A stretch of 64,000 nucleotides of DNA from Pyrinomonadaceae bacterium. Lineage in GTDB: Bacteria; Acidobacteriota; Blastocatellia; Pyrinomonadales; Pyrinomonadaceae. The notes under the pieces were generated by a model that worked only from the letters and a program-made list of their open reading frames with translations, had not been told where the DNA came from and did not search any database. The position numbers and the translations under genes were made by a program. Within the stretch, counting starts at the first letter, position 1; each line of letters starts with the position of its first letter. This document shows positions 10,788-19,688 of the stretch, piece by piece. Location of the stretch: NCBI GenBank assembly GCA_030841085.1, contig JAVEDP010000003.1, positions 1 to 64,000 of the forward strand, in the 5' to 3' direction.

Positions 10788-10854
10788 GTGGAACAGACTT
10801 TTAGTCTGTTTCTCTCTTCCGCCAATCGGTAGCACCGACTAAAGTCCATGCCAC
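10788..10854. repeat. REP-like palindromic element, copy 1
   Basis: The segment starts GTGG, contains the palindrome ACAGACTTTTAGTCTGT (10793-10809), then CGACTAAAGTC and ends TGCCAC. Its layout matches the element at 43575-43633: outer GTGG/CCAC arms with two inner TTTAG/CTAAA-centred palindromes. It covers the first ATG of the sigma-factor reading frame, which argues for a later start for that gene. Confidence 0.7.
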
Positions 10855-10982
10855 CTGGTGACAATGCGGTCAGCACGGGAACTTTCGCTTTCCGAGCGTC
10901 GTATTTGGCGCTGACCGAGAGGGTTGCAGATGAGCGCGCGGCAGAACAGAATAGCAACACAGTTCGGCGGAGCAGGAACAAA

Positions 10983-11585
10983 GTGAGGGCTGCACGAGTT
11001 TTGGCTGCCAACGAAGGAGCCGATTTGGTTCGCAAGTGTCGCGCCGGTGATGGCGCGGCCTGGGAGCAAATTGTGCACGACTATTCCCGGCGAATTTACA
11101 ATCTGGCCTATCGCTTTACGTCGCGTTCAGATACGGCTGAGGATTTGACGCAGGAAGTTTTTGTTAGAGTTTACCGGTCACTGGATCAATACGATTCGCG
11201 CCAGGGTGACCTGCAAAACTGGTTGATGAGGTTGGCACGTAACCTGATCATCGACGATTATCGAAAGCGCCAGCGAACCCCGCATGATAATCAGGCCGAT
11301 GACCTCGCCGACCACACATATCACCTTCATAACTCTTCGCGGTCAGTGCAACAGGAAATGGAGCGCCGCGAGCTCGGCGCGCAGGTCCAGGCAGGCATCG
11401 ACAAACTTTCACCGGATCTGCGCACCTGCGTCATCCTTCGCGACATTGAGGAGTTGAGTTACCAGGAAATTGTCGACTTGTTAAAGATACCTGAGGGAAC
11501 AGTGAAATCGAGAATCAATCGAGGACGCATTGAGTTGGCCAAAATATTAAAGCGGATGAAAGTGCTGGCGGTTAGTGAAGCTTAG
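10983..11585 (+). CDS. ECF-type RNA polymerase sigma factor (RpoE-like)
   Basis: 200 residues from a GTG at 10983, preceded by GGAGCAGGAAC. The open frame extends back to an ATG at 10848, but those 45 residues look non-conserved and begin inside a repeat. Region 2 is clear (IYNLAYRFTSRSDTAEDLTQ then EVFVRVYRSLDQYD), as is region 4 with its helix-turn-helix (LSYQEIVDLLKIPEGTVKSR). The sigma factor would direct RNA polymerase to a stress regulon, possibly envelope stress, since the next genes are a membrane anti-sigma-like protein and membrane proteins. The gap to the next gene is about 60 bases, so co-transcription is likely. Confidence 0.93.
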   Translation: MRAARVLAANEGADLVRKCRAGDGAAWEQIVHDYSRRIYNLAYRFTSRSDTAEDLTQEVFVRVYRSLDQYDSRQGDLQNWLMRLARNLIIDDYRKRQRTPHDNQADDLADHTYHLHNSSRSVQQEMERRELGAQVQAGIDKLSPDLRTCVILRDIEELSYQEIVDLLKIPEGTVKSRINRGRIELAKILKRMKVLAVSEA

Positions 11586-11645
11586 AAACGTTTCGCACCG
11601 GGGAAGGCGAAACGCCAATGATTGAGGGGCGGAAAAGAGAGACAG

Positions 11646-12461
11646 ATGCTTTGCAACGAATTTGAGAATGGTCTGACGGATTACCTTGACGGCACACTCG
11701 CGCCGGAGGTGCACAAGACGTTTGCCGAACATGCGATGCGTTGTCCGCTTTGCCATGACCTTTTAAGCGAAGTCAGAAACACGATGCAGGCCTGCAGTGC
11801 TGCAAGTGTGCTGGAGCCTTCTCGCGAGCTTGAAGCGCGGATTCTGGTCAGCACCATGCCCGAAACAGCGATGAACTGCGAGGACTTTGAGGAGCGGCTG
11901 ACAGACTATCTCGATGGTTTTCTTCCCGCCGGTCTTTATCATCGCTGGGAACGGCACGCGGTGCTTTGTGCGAGCTGTACAGAATTGCCAGGCGATGTTG
12001 TACGCGCGATAGGCGCTTGCTACCTCTATATCGGCGAAGAACAACCCTTGCCGTTGGGCCTGAACGAACGAATCCTGCAAGCTACTTCTGAAACCGCACT
12101 AGCGCGTGAAATCCGCTCGTCGCTCAACGAACGAATAGCTTCGTGGCTGCGCGCGTGGCTTGATCCAATCATTTCTCCACAGCTTGCGACAGTGGCCACA
12201 ATGCTGTTGGTGGCAGTGTTCGTTCTGACCAATACCGTATCGGCGGATGGCTCAATCAGCGGCGTCTACAGCGCGAGCATGCGTTTGGTTGAACAAAGCT
12301 CTGCAGCCGGCTCAAGTACTGGAATCAAAGAAATCACCCAAGGCCTGAAGGAACTTGTTGGCGGCAGGCAGGCGCCGCCCGCGAATCAAGATCAGAACAA
12401 CAACACGCAGAAGCAGAAACAAAGCGGTGCCGCACCTAAGAATCGGCAAAACAAGCCCTAA
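11646..12461 (+). CDS. Anti-sigma factor with two zinc-finger (ZAS/zf-HC2-like) domains and one membrane segment
   Basis: 271 residues from the ATG at 11646; an upstream start at 11622 would add eight. Two tandem ZAS-like motifs are visible: MLCNEFENGLTDYLDGTL with H and CPLC, and MNCEDFEERLTDYLDGFL with H and CASC, each fitting C-x(n)-H-x3-C-x2-C. A single membrane helix (LATVATMLLVAVFVL) follows near residue 185, then a low-complexity Gln/Asn-rich tail (NQDQNNNTQKQKQ) outside the membrane. Anti-sigma factors of this type hold the sigma factor at the membrane until a signal triggers release. The position right after the ECF sigma gene supports this. The doubled zinc module is less common than a single one. 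Confidence 0.85.
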   Translation: MLCNEFENGLTDYLDGTLAPEVHKTFAEHAMRCPLCHDLLSEVRNTMQACSAASVLEPSRELEARILVSTMPETAMNCEDFEERLTDYLDGFLPAGLYHRWERHAVLCASCTELPGDVVRAIGACYLYIGEEQPLPLGLNERILQATSETALAREIRSSLNERIASWLRAWLDPIISPQLATVATMLLVAVFVLTNTVSADGSISGVYSASMRLVEQSSAAGSSTGIKEITQGLKELVGGRQAPPANQDQNNNTQKQKQSGAAPKNRQNKP

Positions 12462-12469
12462 GAAACCAG

Positions 12470-13234
12470 ATGTTTTATTGCGCCTTTCATCCGAAGAATC
12501 CAGCCGTCGTCCAGTGTAACCAGTGTGCGCGCCGGCTGTGTTCCGCTTGCGATCACCGCATTCGTGGCTTCCCTTTTTGCCAGGATTGCATAGTCGCTGG
12601 CGTTGAATTACTGCGGCAACAGGCGCAAACCTCAAGTACGTCTGCCAGCTATCGCAAGACTTCGCCCGTAGTTGCCACGCTGTTGTCTTTCGTCCCGGGG
12701 CTCGGAGCCGCCTATAACGGACAAACTGCAAAAGCTATCGTCCACTTTGCGATCTTTGCGAGCTTCTTTCAGATGGCGGTGCTGACGCAGGGCGTTCATT
12801 TCTTTGTGCTTGGAGTACTCGGAACGTGGCTGTTCGCCGCAGTTGATGCTTGCCGCACCGCGCAGTTGATTCGGGCCGGGCTGACTCCGGAGACAGAGGA
12901 AGATGTCATCACTCGCCGCCTGTACGGTAATCCTTTTGCTTGGGGCATAACTCTGGTTGTGATCGGCACGCTCTTTCTGCTCCATACACTGCTCGGCGTG
13001 CAGTTGCCTGTTCGGCAATTACTTCCGGTGGCGTTAGTAGCACTCGGCGCTTATATGCTTTTCGAATATGTCCGTGGTCGCGGCACAAACGGGCGGATCG
13101 TTCGTTTTGATTCACGCCGACCGCCGCCGTCGGTGGTTTCCAATGCAATTGAGTCGCCGGCCTTCCGTACCGGCGAAACAACGCAACTGGGTCGGAAGGT
13201 AATTGAAACCATTCCCTTCAAGCGGAGTTCGTAA
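12470..13234 (+). CDS. B-box zinc-finger membrane protein
   Basis: 254 residues, eight bases after the anti-sigma gene. The N-terminal 45 residues are a B-box-like zinc binding module (FYCAFHPKNPAVVQCNQC, LCSACDH, FPFCQDC). About four hydrophobic segments follow: VATLLSFVPGLGAAYNGQ, FAIFASFFQMAVLTQGV, GITLVVIGTLFLLHTLL and LLPVALVALGAYMLFEYV. The arrangement matches a bacterial family annotated as B-box zinc-finger proteins of unknown function. The segment VPGLGAAYNGQ resembles the TM2-type start of small membrane proteins. It is probably part of the sigma operon and may be a membrane sensor or chaperone; this is inference from context. Confidence 0.75.
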   Translation: MFYCAFHPKNPAVVQCNQCARRLCSACDHRIRGFPFCQDCIVAGVELLRQQAQTSSTSASYRKTSPVVATLLSFVPGLGAAYNGQTAKAIVHFAIFASFFQMAVLTQGVHFFVLGVLGTWLFAAVDACRTAQLIRAGLTPETEEDVITRRLYGNPFAWGITLVVIGTLFLLHTLLGVQLPVRQLLPVALVALGAYMLFEYVRGRGTNGRIVRFDSRRPPPSVVSNAIESPAFRTGETTQLGRKVIETIPFKRSS

Positions 13235-13258
13235 GAGGTTCTTTAGGGGCAAACAGAA

Positions 13259-13468
13259 ATGGCATTTCTTTTTAAAGCAATCGCTGGCGTAACAGCGCTC
13301 GTCCTTCTGGTCGTCACTTTGTTCGGACAAATCCTGGCGCTGGGTGGTGTGCTGCTCGTTGCGATCAAGATCGCCGTCGTTGTGATCTTTCTGGCGGTTC
13401 TCACGTTGATAGTCTTTTTTATCCTCCGCGATCGTTGCCGCCACAAACGAGAAACCGAACTTACCTAG
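13259..13468 (+). CDS. Small membrane protein of unknown function
   Basis: 69 residues, almost wholly hydrophobic between residues 5 and 58 with two likely membrane helices (ALVLLVVTLFGQILALGG and IAVVVIFLAVLTLIVFFIL), ending in a basic/acidic tail RDRCRHKRETELT. It starts 24 bases after the B-box gene, so it is probably the last gene of the sigma operon. No family was recognised. Confidence 0.6.
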   Translation: MAFLFKAIAGVTALVLLVVTLFGQILALGGVLLVAIKIAVVVIFLAVLTLIVFFILRDRCRHKRETELT

Positions 13469-13721
13469 TCCAAAACTCCCCACTTGGCTGTTTGCAATGA
13501 GCTTTGGGGCTGTGATAGGGTCACCCTTCTTTGCAGCACCGGCCGGACGAATTGACCCCGCAATTATTGGGTTTTCTTTGTTCGCTGCAAACTTCAAGCA
13601 GGGTCAAAAAACAAACCTCGTAATCGAATAAGCTCCGCACAAGTCGCCATTTGACTCTGTGCCTTTTACAGCCGCGCCAGGCTTTTGCCTTTTAGCGCCG
13701 ACGCGACCGGAGACACATTTA

Positions 13722-14576
13722 ATGGCTAGAGACGACCGTTTTTACGCGTTCATAATCGCCCACACCCCCCGCTCAAGTGCTCAAATCCGCAGATTCTGTG
13801 TAGAGAAACGATCCCTTCGAATTCTTGCCCTCGTTGCCGCGACCGTTTTTTGCGGTTCGCTTTACGGCTTTTACGGACTGACCCAACAGGCGGCACATTT
13901 GCGGACCGATATGGAAAACCAACAATTGCGCGCGGAAAATGAAAAACAGCGGCTGGAACTAAAGCAGCTGAGCAATCGCGTTGAAGCCGTCGAAGATACA
14001 TCGCGCAAGCTTGCCGAAAAATCCGGAGTCATCAACGATCAGGTCACGCTTCCCGGCACGGGCGGTCCGGCGTTGCCGTTGGATGAGAGTGGTTTGGCAG
14101 CACTTTCGGGCAAGATGAGCCGGCTCGAAACTAAGATGCGAGCTTACGAGAGCGTCTTGCGCGAGCGTGGCTACACCCCGTCTGTCTGGCCCGTTGTAGG
14201 AAAGTTGGAAAGCGGATTTGGCGGCAGAAGAAATCCTTTTGGCGGCAGCTCATACGAGTTTCATTCAGGCCAGGATATCGACGCCGCAATTGGCGACCCG
14301 GTGGTCGCCGGCGCCAGTGGCAGAGTCACTTTCGTAGGCTGGCAAAATGGGTACGGCCAATTGATCGTCATCGACCATGGCGGCGGCTTAACCACGCGCT
14401 ACGGACACCTTTCGCATATCGATGTTTCGCAGGGACAATGGATAGAACGCAGCCAGTTTATTGGCCGCGTCGGTTCGACTGGCCGATCAACGGGACCGCA
14501 CCTGCATTATGAAATTCGTATCAATGACGAGCCTGTGGATCCGTTGCAGTACCTGCTAACCAGCGCAATACATTAG
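13722..14576 (+). CDS. M23-family peptidase (LytM domain) with membrane anchor and coiled coil
   Basis: 284 residues from the ATG at 13722, which has GGAG nine bases upstream; the reading frame extends to 13659 but that start lacks a ribosome site. A cytoplasmic basic N-terminus, one membrane helix (LRILALVAATVFCGSLYGFY) and a coiled coil (about residues 55-100, with ENQQLRAENEKQRLELKQL) precede the peptidase domain. This has the zinc motifs HSGQDID, YGHLS and GPHLHYEI, so all metal ligands and the catalytic histidine appear intact. Such proteins are D,D-endopeptidases that cut cross-links or, in EnvC-like relatives, activate amidases. The gene stands alone between the sigma operon and the cold-shock gene. 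Confidence 0.92.
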   Translation: MARDDRFYAFIIAHTPRSSAQIRRFCVEKRSLRILALVAATVFCGSLYGFYGLTQQAAHLRTDMENQQLRAENEKQRLELKQLSNRVEAVEDTSRKLAEKSGVINDQVTLPGTGGPALPLDESGLAALSGKMSRLETKMRAYESVLRERGYTPSVWPVVGKLESGFGGRRNPFGGSSYEFHSGQDIDAAIGDPVVAGASGRVTFVGWQNGYGQLIVIDHGGGLTTRYGHLSHIDVSQGQWIERSQFIGRVGSTGRSTGPHLHYEIRINDEPVDPLQYLLTSAIH

Positions 14577-14587
14577 GTTTTTTTAAC

Positions 14588-14617
14588 TTGACACGAGAAA
14601 TTGCTTTCATTTAGTAT
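14588..14617 (+). promoter_or_regulatory. Sigma70-type promoter for the cold-shock gene
   Basis: A perfect -35 (TTGACA, 14588-14593) is followed after 17-18 bases by TTAGTAT (-10). The next gene is the cold-shock protein at 14869, so the predicted leader is about 245 nt. Long structured leaders are typical of cspA-type genes, where they control translation at low temperature; whether this one does is inference. Confidence 0.6.
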
Positions 14618-14868
14618 GCGCCGCGTTCAGGGAAAGCCTCTGCAGTAGTCCTAGTTTTCGCGATACAAGCTTTACAGCAATGTGTTTTTTAGTAAGCCCC
14701 CGTTAGTGTGCATGATGAATCGCGCCAAGAGCGCTGTTCACCATGCATTTTTTGATTGTGCCTCCGTATTCGCTCCAAGGCGCGTCCGGCTCACAAGCTT
14801 TAACCAGGTCGCGCGAAAGCCCCAAGGCTCTCGCCCCGTTTTACCGAATCGTTAGGAGGATTCGTGTT

Positions 14869-15075
14869 ATGTCTAGAATAACCGGTAAGGTCAAGTGGTT
14901 TAACAATTCGAAAGGCTATGGCTTCATCGAGCAGCCAGGCTCTTCAGACATCTTCGTTCACTACAGCGCCATTCAAGGGGACGGCTTCAAGACTCTCGAA
15001 GAGGGTCAGGAAGTTGAATTCGAAGTGACGCAGGGCCCGAAAGGACCACAGGCCGAAGCAGTGATCAAGATGTAG
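14869..15075 (+). CDS. Cold-shock protein (CspA family)
   Basis: 68 residues from the ATG at 14869, chosen over the 14743 start because AGGAGG (14854-14859) sits nine bases upstream. RNP1 (KGYGFI) and RNP2 (DIFVHY) motifs and the opening [17 protein letters not shown] define a single cold-shock domain of standard length. It binds single-stranded RNA and DNA and melts RNA structure. The gene has its own promoter, a leader of about 245 nt and a strong terminator, so it is a stand-alone, likely highly expressed unit. Confidence 0.97.
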   Translation: MSRITGKVKWFNNSKGYGFIEQPGSSDIFVHYSAIQGDGFKTLEEGQEVEFEVTQGPKGPQAEAVIKM

Positions 15076-15141
15076 GTCTCCCCGGCTTGCTCAGCAACGC
15101 CACTGACCGCTTCCGGTCTTTCGGTCCGGTAAGCGCAAAAA

Positions 15142-15180
15142 AGAAAAGGCAACCAGACTTGGTTGCCTTTTCTATTTCTA
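15142..15180 (+). terminator. Rho-independent terminator of the cold-shock gene
   Basis: A 14-bp perfect stem (15142-15155, AGAAAAGGCAACCA) with a GACT loop and its complement (15160-15173) is followed by TATTTCTA. The symmetric A/T flanks could also serve the opposing gene at 15200. Confidence 0.88.
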
Positions 15181-15199
15181 AAAGCCGATCAACTCTTGC

Positions 15200-15838
15200 T
15201 CAGCCTCTTTCGCCTCGAGCCTTGAAACTCACGTGACCACCTTCAACATCGATTGAGAAGGAAACTTTTTCGCATCCCAACCTTTCTTTGAGGCCGTCAG
15301 CTTGAGAAGCTATCAAGCGATGAAAACGCGGAAAGGAAAAGTCTTCGATTGGCTCGCCGCAAACTTTCTTTGCTTCCATCAGCGCACTATAAAGGTTCTT
15401 AACCAACTCGACGTCTTTATGCGCATCGTCGCAAATGAAGTCCGTTTTCTTAAAACCTTCGACCGCTTGCTGCTTGGCTTGAACCCTGGCAGCAGCTATC
15501 GGGTCCCGACCCTCTTCACGTCCCTGCATTATCCGCCGCCAAAGATCACGAAAGGCGTTGTAACGCGAGGCCAATGCGCCGTAGCGATAACGCTGCGCAT
15601 AACTCAAGGTCCGATCGTCGCCCAACCGTTTGATCATCGTTTCCACGCGACCCTTCGTATCGTAAGGAGGCCGCTTTGACGCGCCATTGAAGAAGACGTC
15701 AAATTCGATTTTCAAACGGCGAATGTCTTCCTCGAGACGAGTCAACTGGTCATCGATCGTAGGCTCATTCTCACCGACGGGGAATTTGGTTTTGGATCTT
15801 AGTTGCGAACGGAAAAGTTTGTTATCGCTCTTTGCCAC
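15200..15838 (-). CDS. Hypothetical helical protein, possibly MXAN_5187 C-terminal-like
   Basis: 212 residues starting with GTG (GTGGCAAAG), with AAGGAG 11 bases upstream. The N-terminal part (TIDDQLTRLEEDIRRLKIEF then DVFFNG) is a charged helix followed by YDTKGRVETMIKRLGDDRTL and SYAQRYRYGALASRYNAF, a pattern I associate with proteins carrying a MXAN_5187 C-terminal-like domain, though I hold this only weakly. The C-terminal third ends in a short beta segment (KVSFSIDVEGGHVSFKARG). No signal peptide or membrane segment is present, so it is cytoplasmic. It is divergent from selA and convergent with the cold-shock gene. Function unknown. Confidence 0.7.
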   Translation of the reverse strand: MAKSDNKLFRSQLRSKTKFPVGENEPTIDDQLTRLEEDIRRLKIEFDVFFNGASKRPPYDTKGRVETMIKRLGDDRTLSYAQRYRYGALASRYNAFRDLWRRIMQGREEGRDPIAAARVQAKQQAVEGFKKTDFICDDAHKDVELVKNLYSALMEAKKVCGEPIEDFSFPRFHRLIASQADGLKERLGCEKVSFSIDVEGGHVSFKARGERG

Positions 15839-16046
15839 TGGCTGGATTCTCCTTGAAAGGTGGGAAACGGGCGGGACGCATCGAACCAGATGCGTTAACT
15901 TGAGTCTAGGGCTTTCAAAAGCAACGTGTCAATAATTAAGTCGGCAAACCCTCTTTTTCTGACGATTCAGCTTGAGTCAGGTCAGTTTGCCAGCCATGTA
16001 AACAACGGCTATCCTACGAAACCACCAGACAAACTCTTCAAAATCT

Positions 16047-17450
16047 ATGTCCAATCCGGCAACCAGCAGTTTGCGTGCTATCCCTTCAGTCGACCAATTA
16101 TTGCGCTCGGATGAAGCCGTACAACTTCGCAAAGTTGTCGGTGGTCAGCGGCTCACGGATATTGCTCGTGAAGTCACCGATCAAATCCGCGCGCAAATCG
16201 AGTCCGGCACTTTAAGAGACAGTTCCAGAGAAGCCCTGCTCGCGGAAGGAATTCAGCGGCTTCGACAGACAGGAGCGCTTGAGGCACTGCGTGGCTTCAG
16301 TCGAGTAATAAACGCTACCGGCGTAATGCTTCACACCAACCTGGGACGCGCTCCGTTGTCGGCGGCAGCCAGAAATGCGGTTGCAAAAGAAGCAGCGGGT
16401 TACTGCACACTCGAGTACGAGTTGAGCACCGGCGAACGCGGCAAGCGCGGCGCTCGGGCGGAAGAATTACTCGTTCAATTGACGGGAGCGGAAGCGGCGC
16501 TGGTTGTAAACAACTGCGCCTCGGCGGCGTTGCTTATTCTCTCCGTGCTCGCGCATGACGGCGAAACAATCGTGTCCCGTGGAGAGCTGGTGGAGATAGG
16601 CGGGGACTTTCGCGTGCCGGATGTGATGTCAAACTCGGGCACGCGCATGATTGAAGTCGGCACCACAAATCGAACGCGGCTTGAAGACTACAGCCAGGCA
16701 CTAAACACAAACACTCGTTTGATAATGCGTGTTCATCCCTCAAACTACCGCATCGTCGGATTCACGGCTTCACCTGACCTTGCCACTCTTTCGGCACTCG
16801 CGCATGAGCGTGGATTATTCCTTTATGAAGATGCAGGCTCAGGCGCACTCATTGATCTCACAAAATATGGTCTGGGGGATGAGCCGATCATAAGCGATTC
16901 GATAGTCGCGGGCGCCGATGTGGTTTCTTTCAGTGGTGACAAGTTGCTTGGTGGACCGCAGGCGGGGCTGATTGTCGGGCGCAGCGAAATTATTGACCGT
17001 CTGCGCAGAAGCCCACTTTACCGCGCATTGCGTGCAGACAAATTGTGCCTGGCAGCGTTGGAACGGACGCTTGATGCGCATCGGCGCGGCGCACTTGAAG
17101 AGATTCCTTTGTTTCAGATGTTGGGTTTAAGCGCCGATGCCGTCGAGACGCGAGCGCGAAACCTCGCTCAGCAGCTCGCGAAACTTGTGCCTTCTGATTT
17201 GAAAGTCAAGGTGGTCAGCGGTTACTCAGCCGTCGGCGGTGGCTCAGGGCCAAATGTGCATCCGCCAACAGCGCTGCTCGCCTTGGCTCACGAAACGCTC
17301 ACTGCTAACGAAATTGAAAGTAAACTCCGAGCAGCCGCGCCTCCAGTCATCGCTCGCATTGGCGACGACCAGGTGCTACTGGATTTGCGCACCGTCGATG
17401 TTTCCGAGGAATCAGAACTGCTAACTGCCTTGAAATCCCTCACATCTTAG
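16047..17450 (+). CDS. selA: L-seryl-tRNA(Sec) selenium transferase
   Basis: 467 residues, standard for SelA. This PLP enzyme converts Ser-tRNA(Sec) to Sec-tRNA(Sec) using selenophosphate. The N-terminal tRNA-binding region (RAIPSVDQLLRSDEAVQLRK) and the signature INATGVMLHTNLGRAPLS are present; the PLP lysine is K299 in SFSGDKLLGGPQAG, and LEYELSTGERGKRG and VVNNCASAALLILS are further family markers. Neither selB, selD nor a tRNA-Sec is nearby, so a functional selenocysteine pathway would depend on genes elsewhere. The final residues are on the expected plan, with no truncation. Confidence 0.95.
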   Translation: MSNPATSSLRAIPSVDQLLRSDEAVQLRKVVGGQRLTDIAREVTDQIRAQIESGTLRDSSREALLAEGIQRLRQTGALEALRGFSRVINATGVMLHTNLGRAPLSAAARNAVAKEAAGYCTLEYELSTGERGKRGARAEELLVQLTGAEAALVVNNCASAALLILSVLAHDGETIVSRGELVEIGGDFRVPDVMSNSGTRMIEVGTTNRTRLEDYSQALNTNTRLIMRVHPSNYRIVGFTASPDLATLSALAHERGLFLYEDAGSGALIDLTKYGLGDEPIISDSIVAGADVVSFSGDKLLGGPQAGLIVGRSEIIDRLRRSPLYRALRADKLCLAALERTLDAHRRGALEEIPLFQMLGLSADAVETRARNLAQQLAKLVPSDLKVKVVSGYSAVGGGSGPNVHPPTALLALAHETLTANEIESKLRAAAPPVIARIGDDQVLLDLRTVDVSEESELLTALKSLTS

Positions 17451-17479
17451 ATTTTCGGCCAAAATCCGGCGTTTTTTAC

Positions 17480-17508
17480 TGGCTTGCCGGTGGTCAACAA
17501 TGTATAAT
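17480..17508 (+). promoter_or_regulatory. Candidate promoter upstream of the 17585 histidine kinase
   Basis: A perfect -10 hexamer TATAAT (17503-17508) preceded by TG lies about 75 bases before the kinase start and 50 bases after selA. The -35 region has no good match at 16-18 bases, so it may be a TG-assisted or activator-dependent promoter. Confidence 0.45.
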
Positions 17509-17584
17509 CAGCCCCGGCTTTGCTCCCGCTAAGCTCCCAATACAATTCCGCACCAGTCTTTCGCGACACTTCCGCTAATCAATC

Positions 17585-19594
17585 TTGCAAGCTCCTTCAA
17601 TCAAATCTCTTTCGACTAACTGCGCTATTGCCGCGCTCTCTGCGGCGACCGGTTTTGCCTTGTTCTGGACCGGCGCGTTGGCGCCTCTGCAAAATTTGAT
17701 TTTGATAACAGCGGCGAACCAGAAAGCGTTGCCGTTGTTCTCGAACTCTTGGTTCGGAGCTCTGCTTGTGTTCGCAGCAGCTTTCCTCGTTGCCACGATC
17801 GTCGACTACTTTGGTCTCCGCCGCCCGTTAATTTACTTGTCAGGCGCACTGCTCGGATTGGGTATTGTAAGCGTCGTCGTCTCATGGATTTTTTCCCGTG
17901 ATATTTTACTTGTTCCCCTTGTTGTGGCGGTCTTAGTCAGCGTGACAGCAGTGCAGTTCAAGCGATTGCGACGACAAGAGAACGAGCTAACCGAAAAGTT
18001 GCTGGATGCCCCGTTCAGAATGGGATCCCGATCTAACGAAGGTGACCACCGGCTACTGAGCGGATTAAGATTGCTCGACACTGTTCTAGCGCCTACCGAA
18101 GCGATTGTTTTCCGGCGCGACACTGCCGGCCAGTTGGTCTCGTCGGCTCGCCTGCGGGCCGCGAGCGGAATTATGCCTGAGACTGAACGAAATTCAGTTT
18201 GGCGTGAAGGTGTGAAACTGTGCGAACGCGCGATCGCGAATCGCGAGATCGTAGTTGAAAAGGTTGGGCCGGATGAGCCGGCAACGAATATTGCACTTCC
18301 CCTCCGCCACGAAGATCGAACGGTTGGTGCACTCCTGATTCGCTCGAGCCAGGAATTTGATGACGATGATCGCGCTTTATTGCTGGCGGTTGGCGGACAA
18401 ATGGCGCGCAACCTGCAACGTGAACAAGTAGCGAAGACCAGCCGCAGGCGAGGCCATTTGGATTTTCTTTCCGTGACCGCTTCACGCAAACGTCTCGACT
18501 CACTTTACGTTCTTAACGGCGCATTGCTCGAACAGCGCGTTGGCATCAACGCCTTGTCGGAAATTGGCGATGGCGTTGCGCTGGCATCGCTGGACGGACG
18601 CATCGCGTTCGCCAACGAGGTGATGTGCTTGTTCGTCGGCATGCCACAAGCCGAAACACTCCGACTCAGCATTTTTGATCTGCTCGCTGCGTTTCGCACC
18701 GATGTGTTTGACGAACCCGCAATTGCGGTCCGGCGCGTGTTGCAAACCGGTCATGCTTATGAGCATGACCTTCAGTTTACCGAACGCAATGAGACGCTTG
18801 GGCTGAGGATCTCACTGGTGCTCGACGATTCAAAGAAGCACCAAAAGACTCCACAACCGTTGTGTCTGGCGGTGGTCGTAAAGGACCTCACGCGAATCAA
18901 GGAGTACGAGCAATTGAAGAGCGACATGATCTCTTTAATGTCTCATGAGCTCCGTACACCGTTGACGAGCATCAACGGTTTCGCAGAACTACTCGCGGCT
19001 GATGACCAGTTGCCGGAACAAACAAGGGAATTTGTCACGATCATTGCCAACGAATCGCAACGCCTTTCGCGAATGATCAATACGTTCCTGGCGGTAACTA
19101 AGCTACAGCGCAAGGACAAGCAGGAAGTCCTGAAGATTCCATTGCGGCTGGACGAAGTCGTCAGGGAAACGATCGCAACCCTGCAGCCGGTCGCGAAAAA
19201 ACGACGCATCCGTTTGGTGGAGCAACCAACCGAACGATTGCCGCCCGTCGCTGCCGACAAGAGCATGATTACGCAAGCAGTCAAGAACCTCGTCAGCAAC
19301 GCGATCAAGTACAGTCCCGAGCGCACCACCGTAACTCTATCTACAGCGCTCGAGGCCGAAGCCGTGCGATTGAGTGTTGAGGACCGGGGCTATGGCATTC
19401 CCACTGAAGCAAAAGACAAAGTCTGGGAAAAGTTTTACCGCGTCGTGCGCGAAGGACAGGAAAAGGACGAGGAGTCTACCGGACTGGGTTTATCTTTTGT
19501 GCGCGAAGTCGTCGAACAACACGGCGGCACCGTCGGTTTAGAGTCGGAAGTCGGACGCGGATCGAAATTTAGTTTCACTTTGCCCCGGCTCTAG
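17585..19594 (+). CDS. Membrane sensor histidine kinase (GAF-like, PAS, HisKA, HATPase)
   Basis: 669 residues from a TTG start; no better in-frame start with a ribosome site was seen. Four hydrophobic segments occupy residues 10-120 (SAATGFALFWTGALAPL ... LLVFAAAFLVATIVDYFG ... ALLGLGIVSVVVSWIF ... LLVPLVVAVLVSVTAV). A GAF-like region (about 150-285, with IALPLRHEDRTVGALLIRS), a PAS-like region (IGDGVALASLDGRIAFANEV) and a HisKA domain with H-box MISLMSHELRTPLTSINGF follow. The ATPase domain has N-box NLVSNAIKYSP, G1 VEDRGYGIP and G2 STGLGLSFV. It would autophosphorylate on the H-box histidine. No response regulator is adjacent, so its partner is elsewhere. Confidence 0.92.
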   Translation: MQAPSIKSLSTNCAIAALSAATGFALFWTGALAPLQNLILITAANQKALPLFSNSWFGALLVFAAAFLVATIVDYFGLRRPLIYLSGALLGLGIVSVVVSWIFSRDILLVPLVVAVLVSVTAVQFKRLRRQENELTEKLLDAPFRMGSRSNEGDHRLLSGLRLLDTVLAPTEAIVFRRDTAGQLVSSARLRAASGIMPETERNSVWREGVKLCERAIANREIVVEKVGPDEPATNIALPLRHEDRTVGALLIRSSQEFDDDDRALLLAVGGQMARNLQREQVAKTSRRRGHLDFLSVTASRKRLDSLYVLNGALLEQRVGINALSEIGDGVALASLDGRIAFANEVMCLFVGMPQAETLRLSIFDLLAAFRTDVFDEPAIAVRRVLQTGHAYEHDLQFTERNETLGLRISLVLDDSKKHQKTPQPLCLAVVVKDLTRIKEYEQLKSDMISLMSHELRTPLTSINGFAELLAADDQLPEQTREFVTIIANESQRLSRMINTFLAVTKLQRKDKQEVLKIPLRLDEVVRETIATLQPVAKKRRIRLVEQPTERLPPVAADKSMITQAVKNLVSNAIKYSPERTTVTLSTALEAEAVRLSVEDRGYGIPTEAKDKVWEKFYRVVREGQEKDEESTGLGLSFVREVVEQHGGTVGLESEVGRGSKFSFTLPRL

Positions 19595-19688
19595 ATTCGC
19601 AACCAGATTGCTATATTGTTTGGATTAGAATTACGCGGACTGAGAAATAACGGGTCTGACGCCACTCCCTCCATGAGGGCCAAACGGC

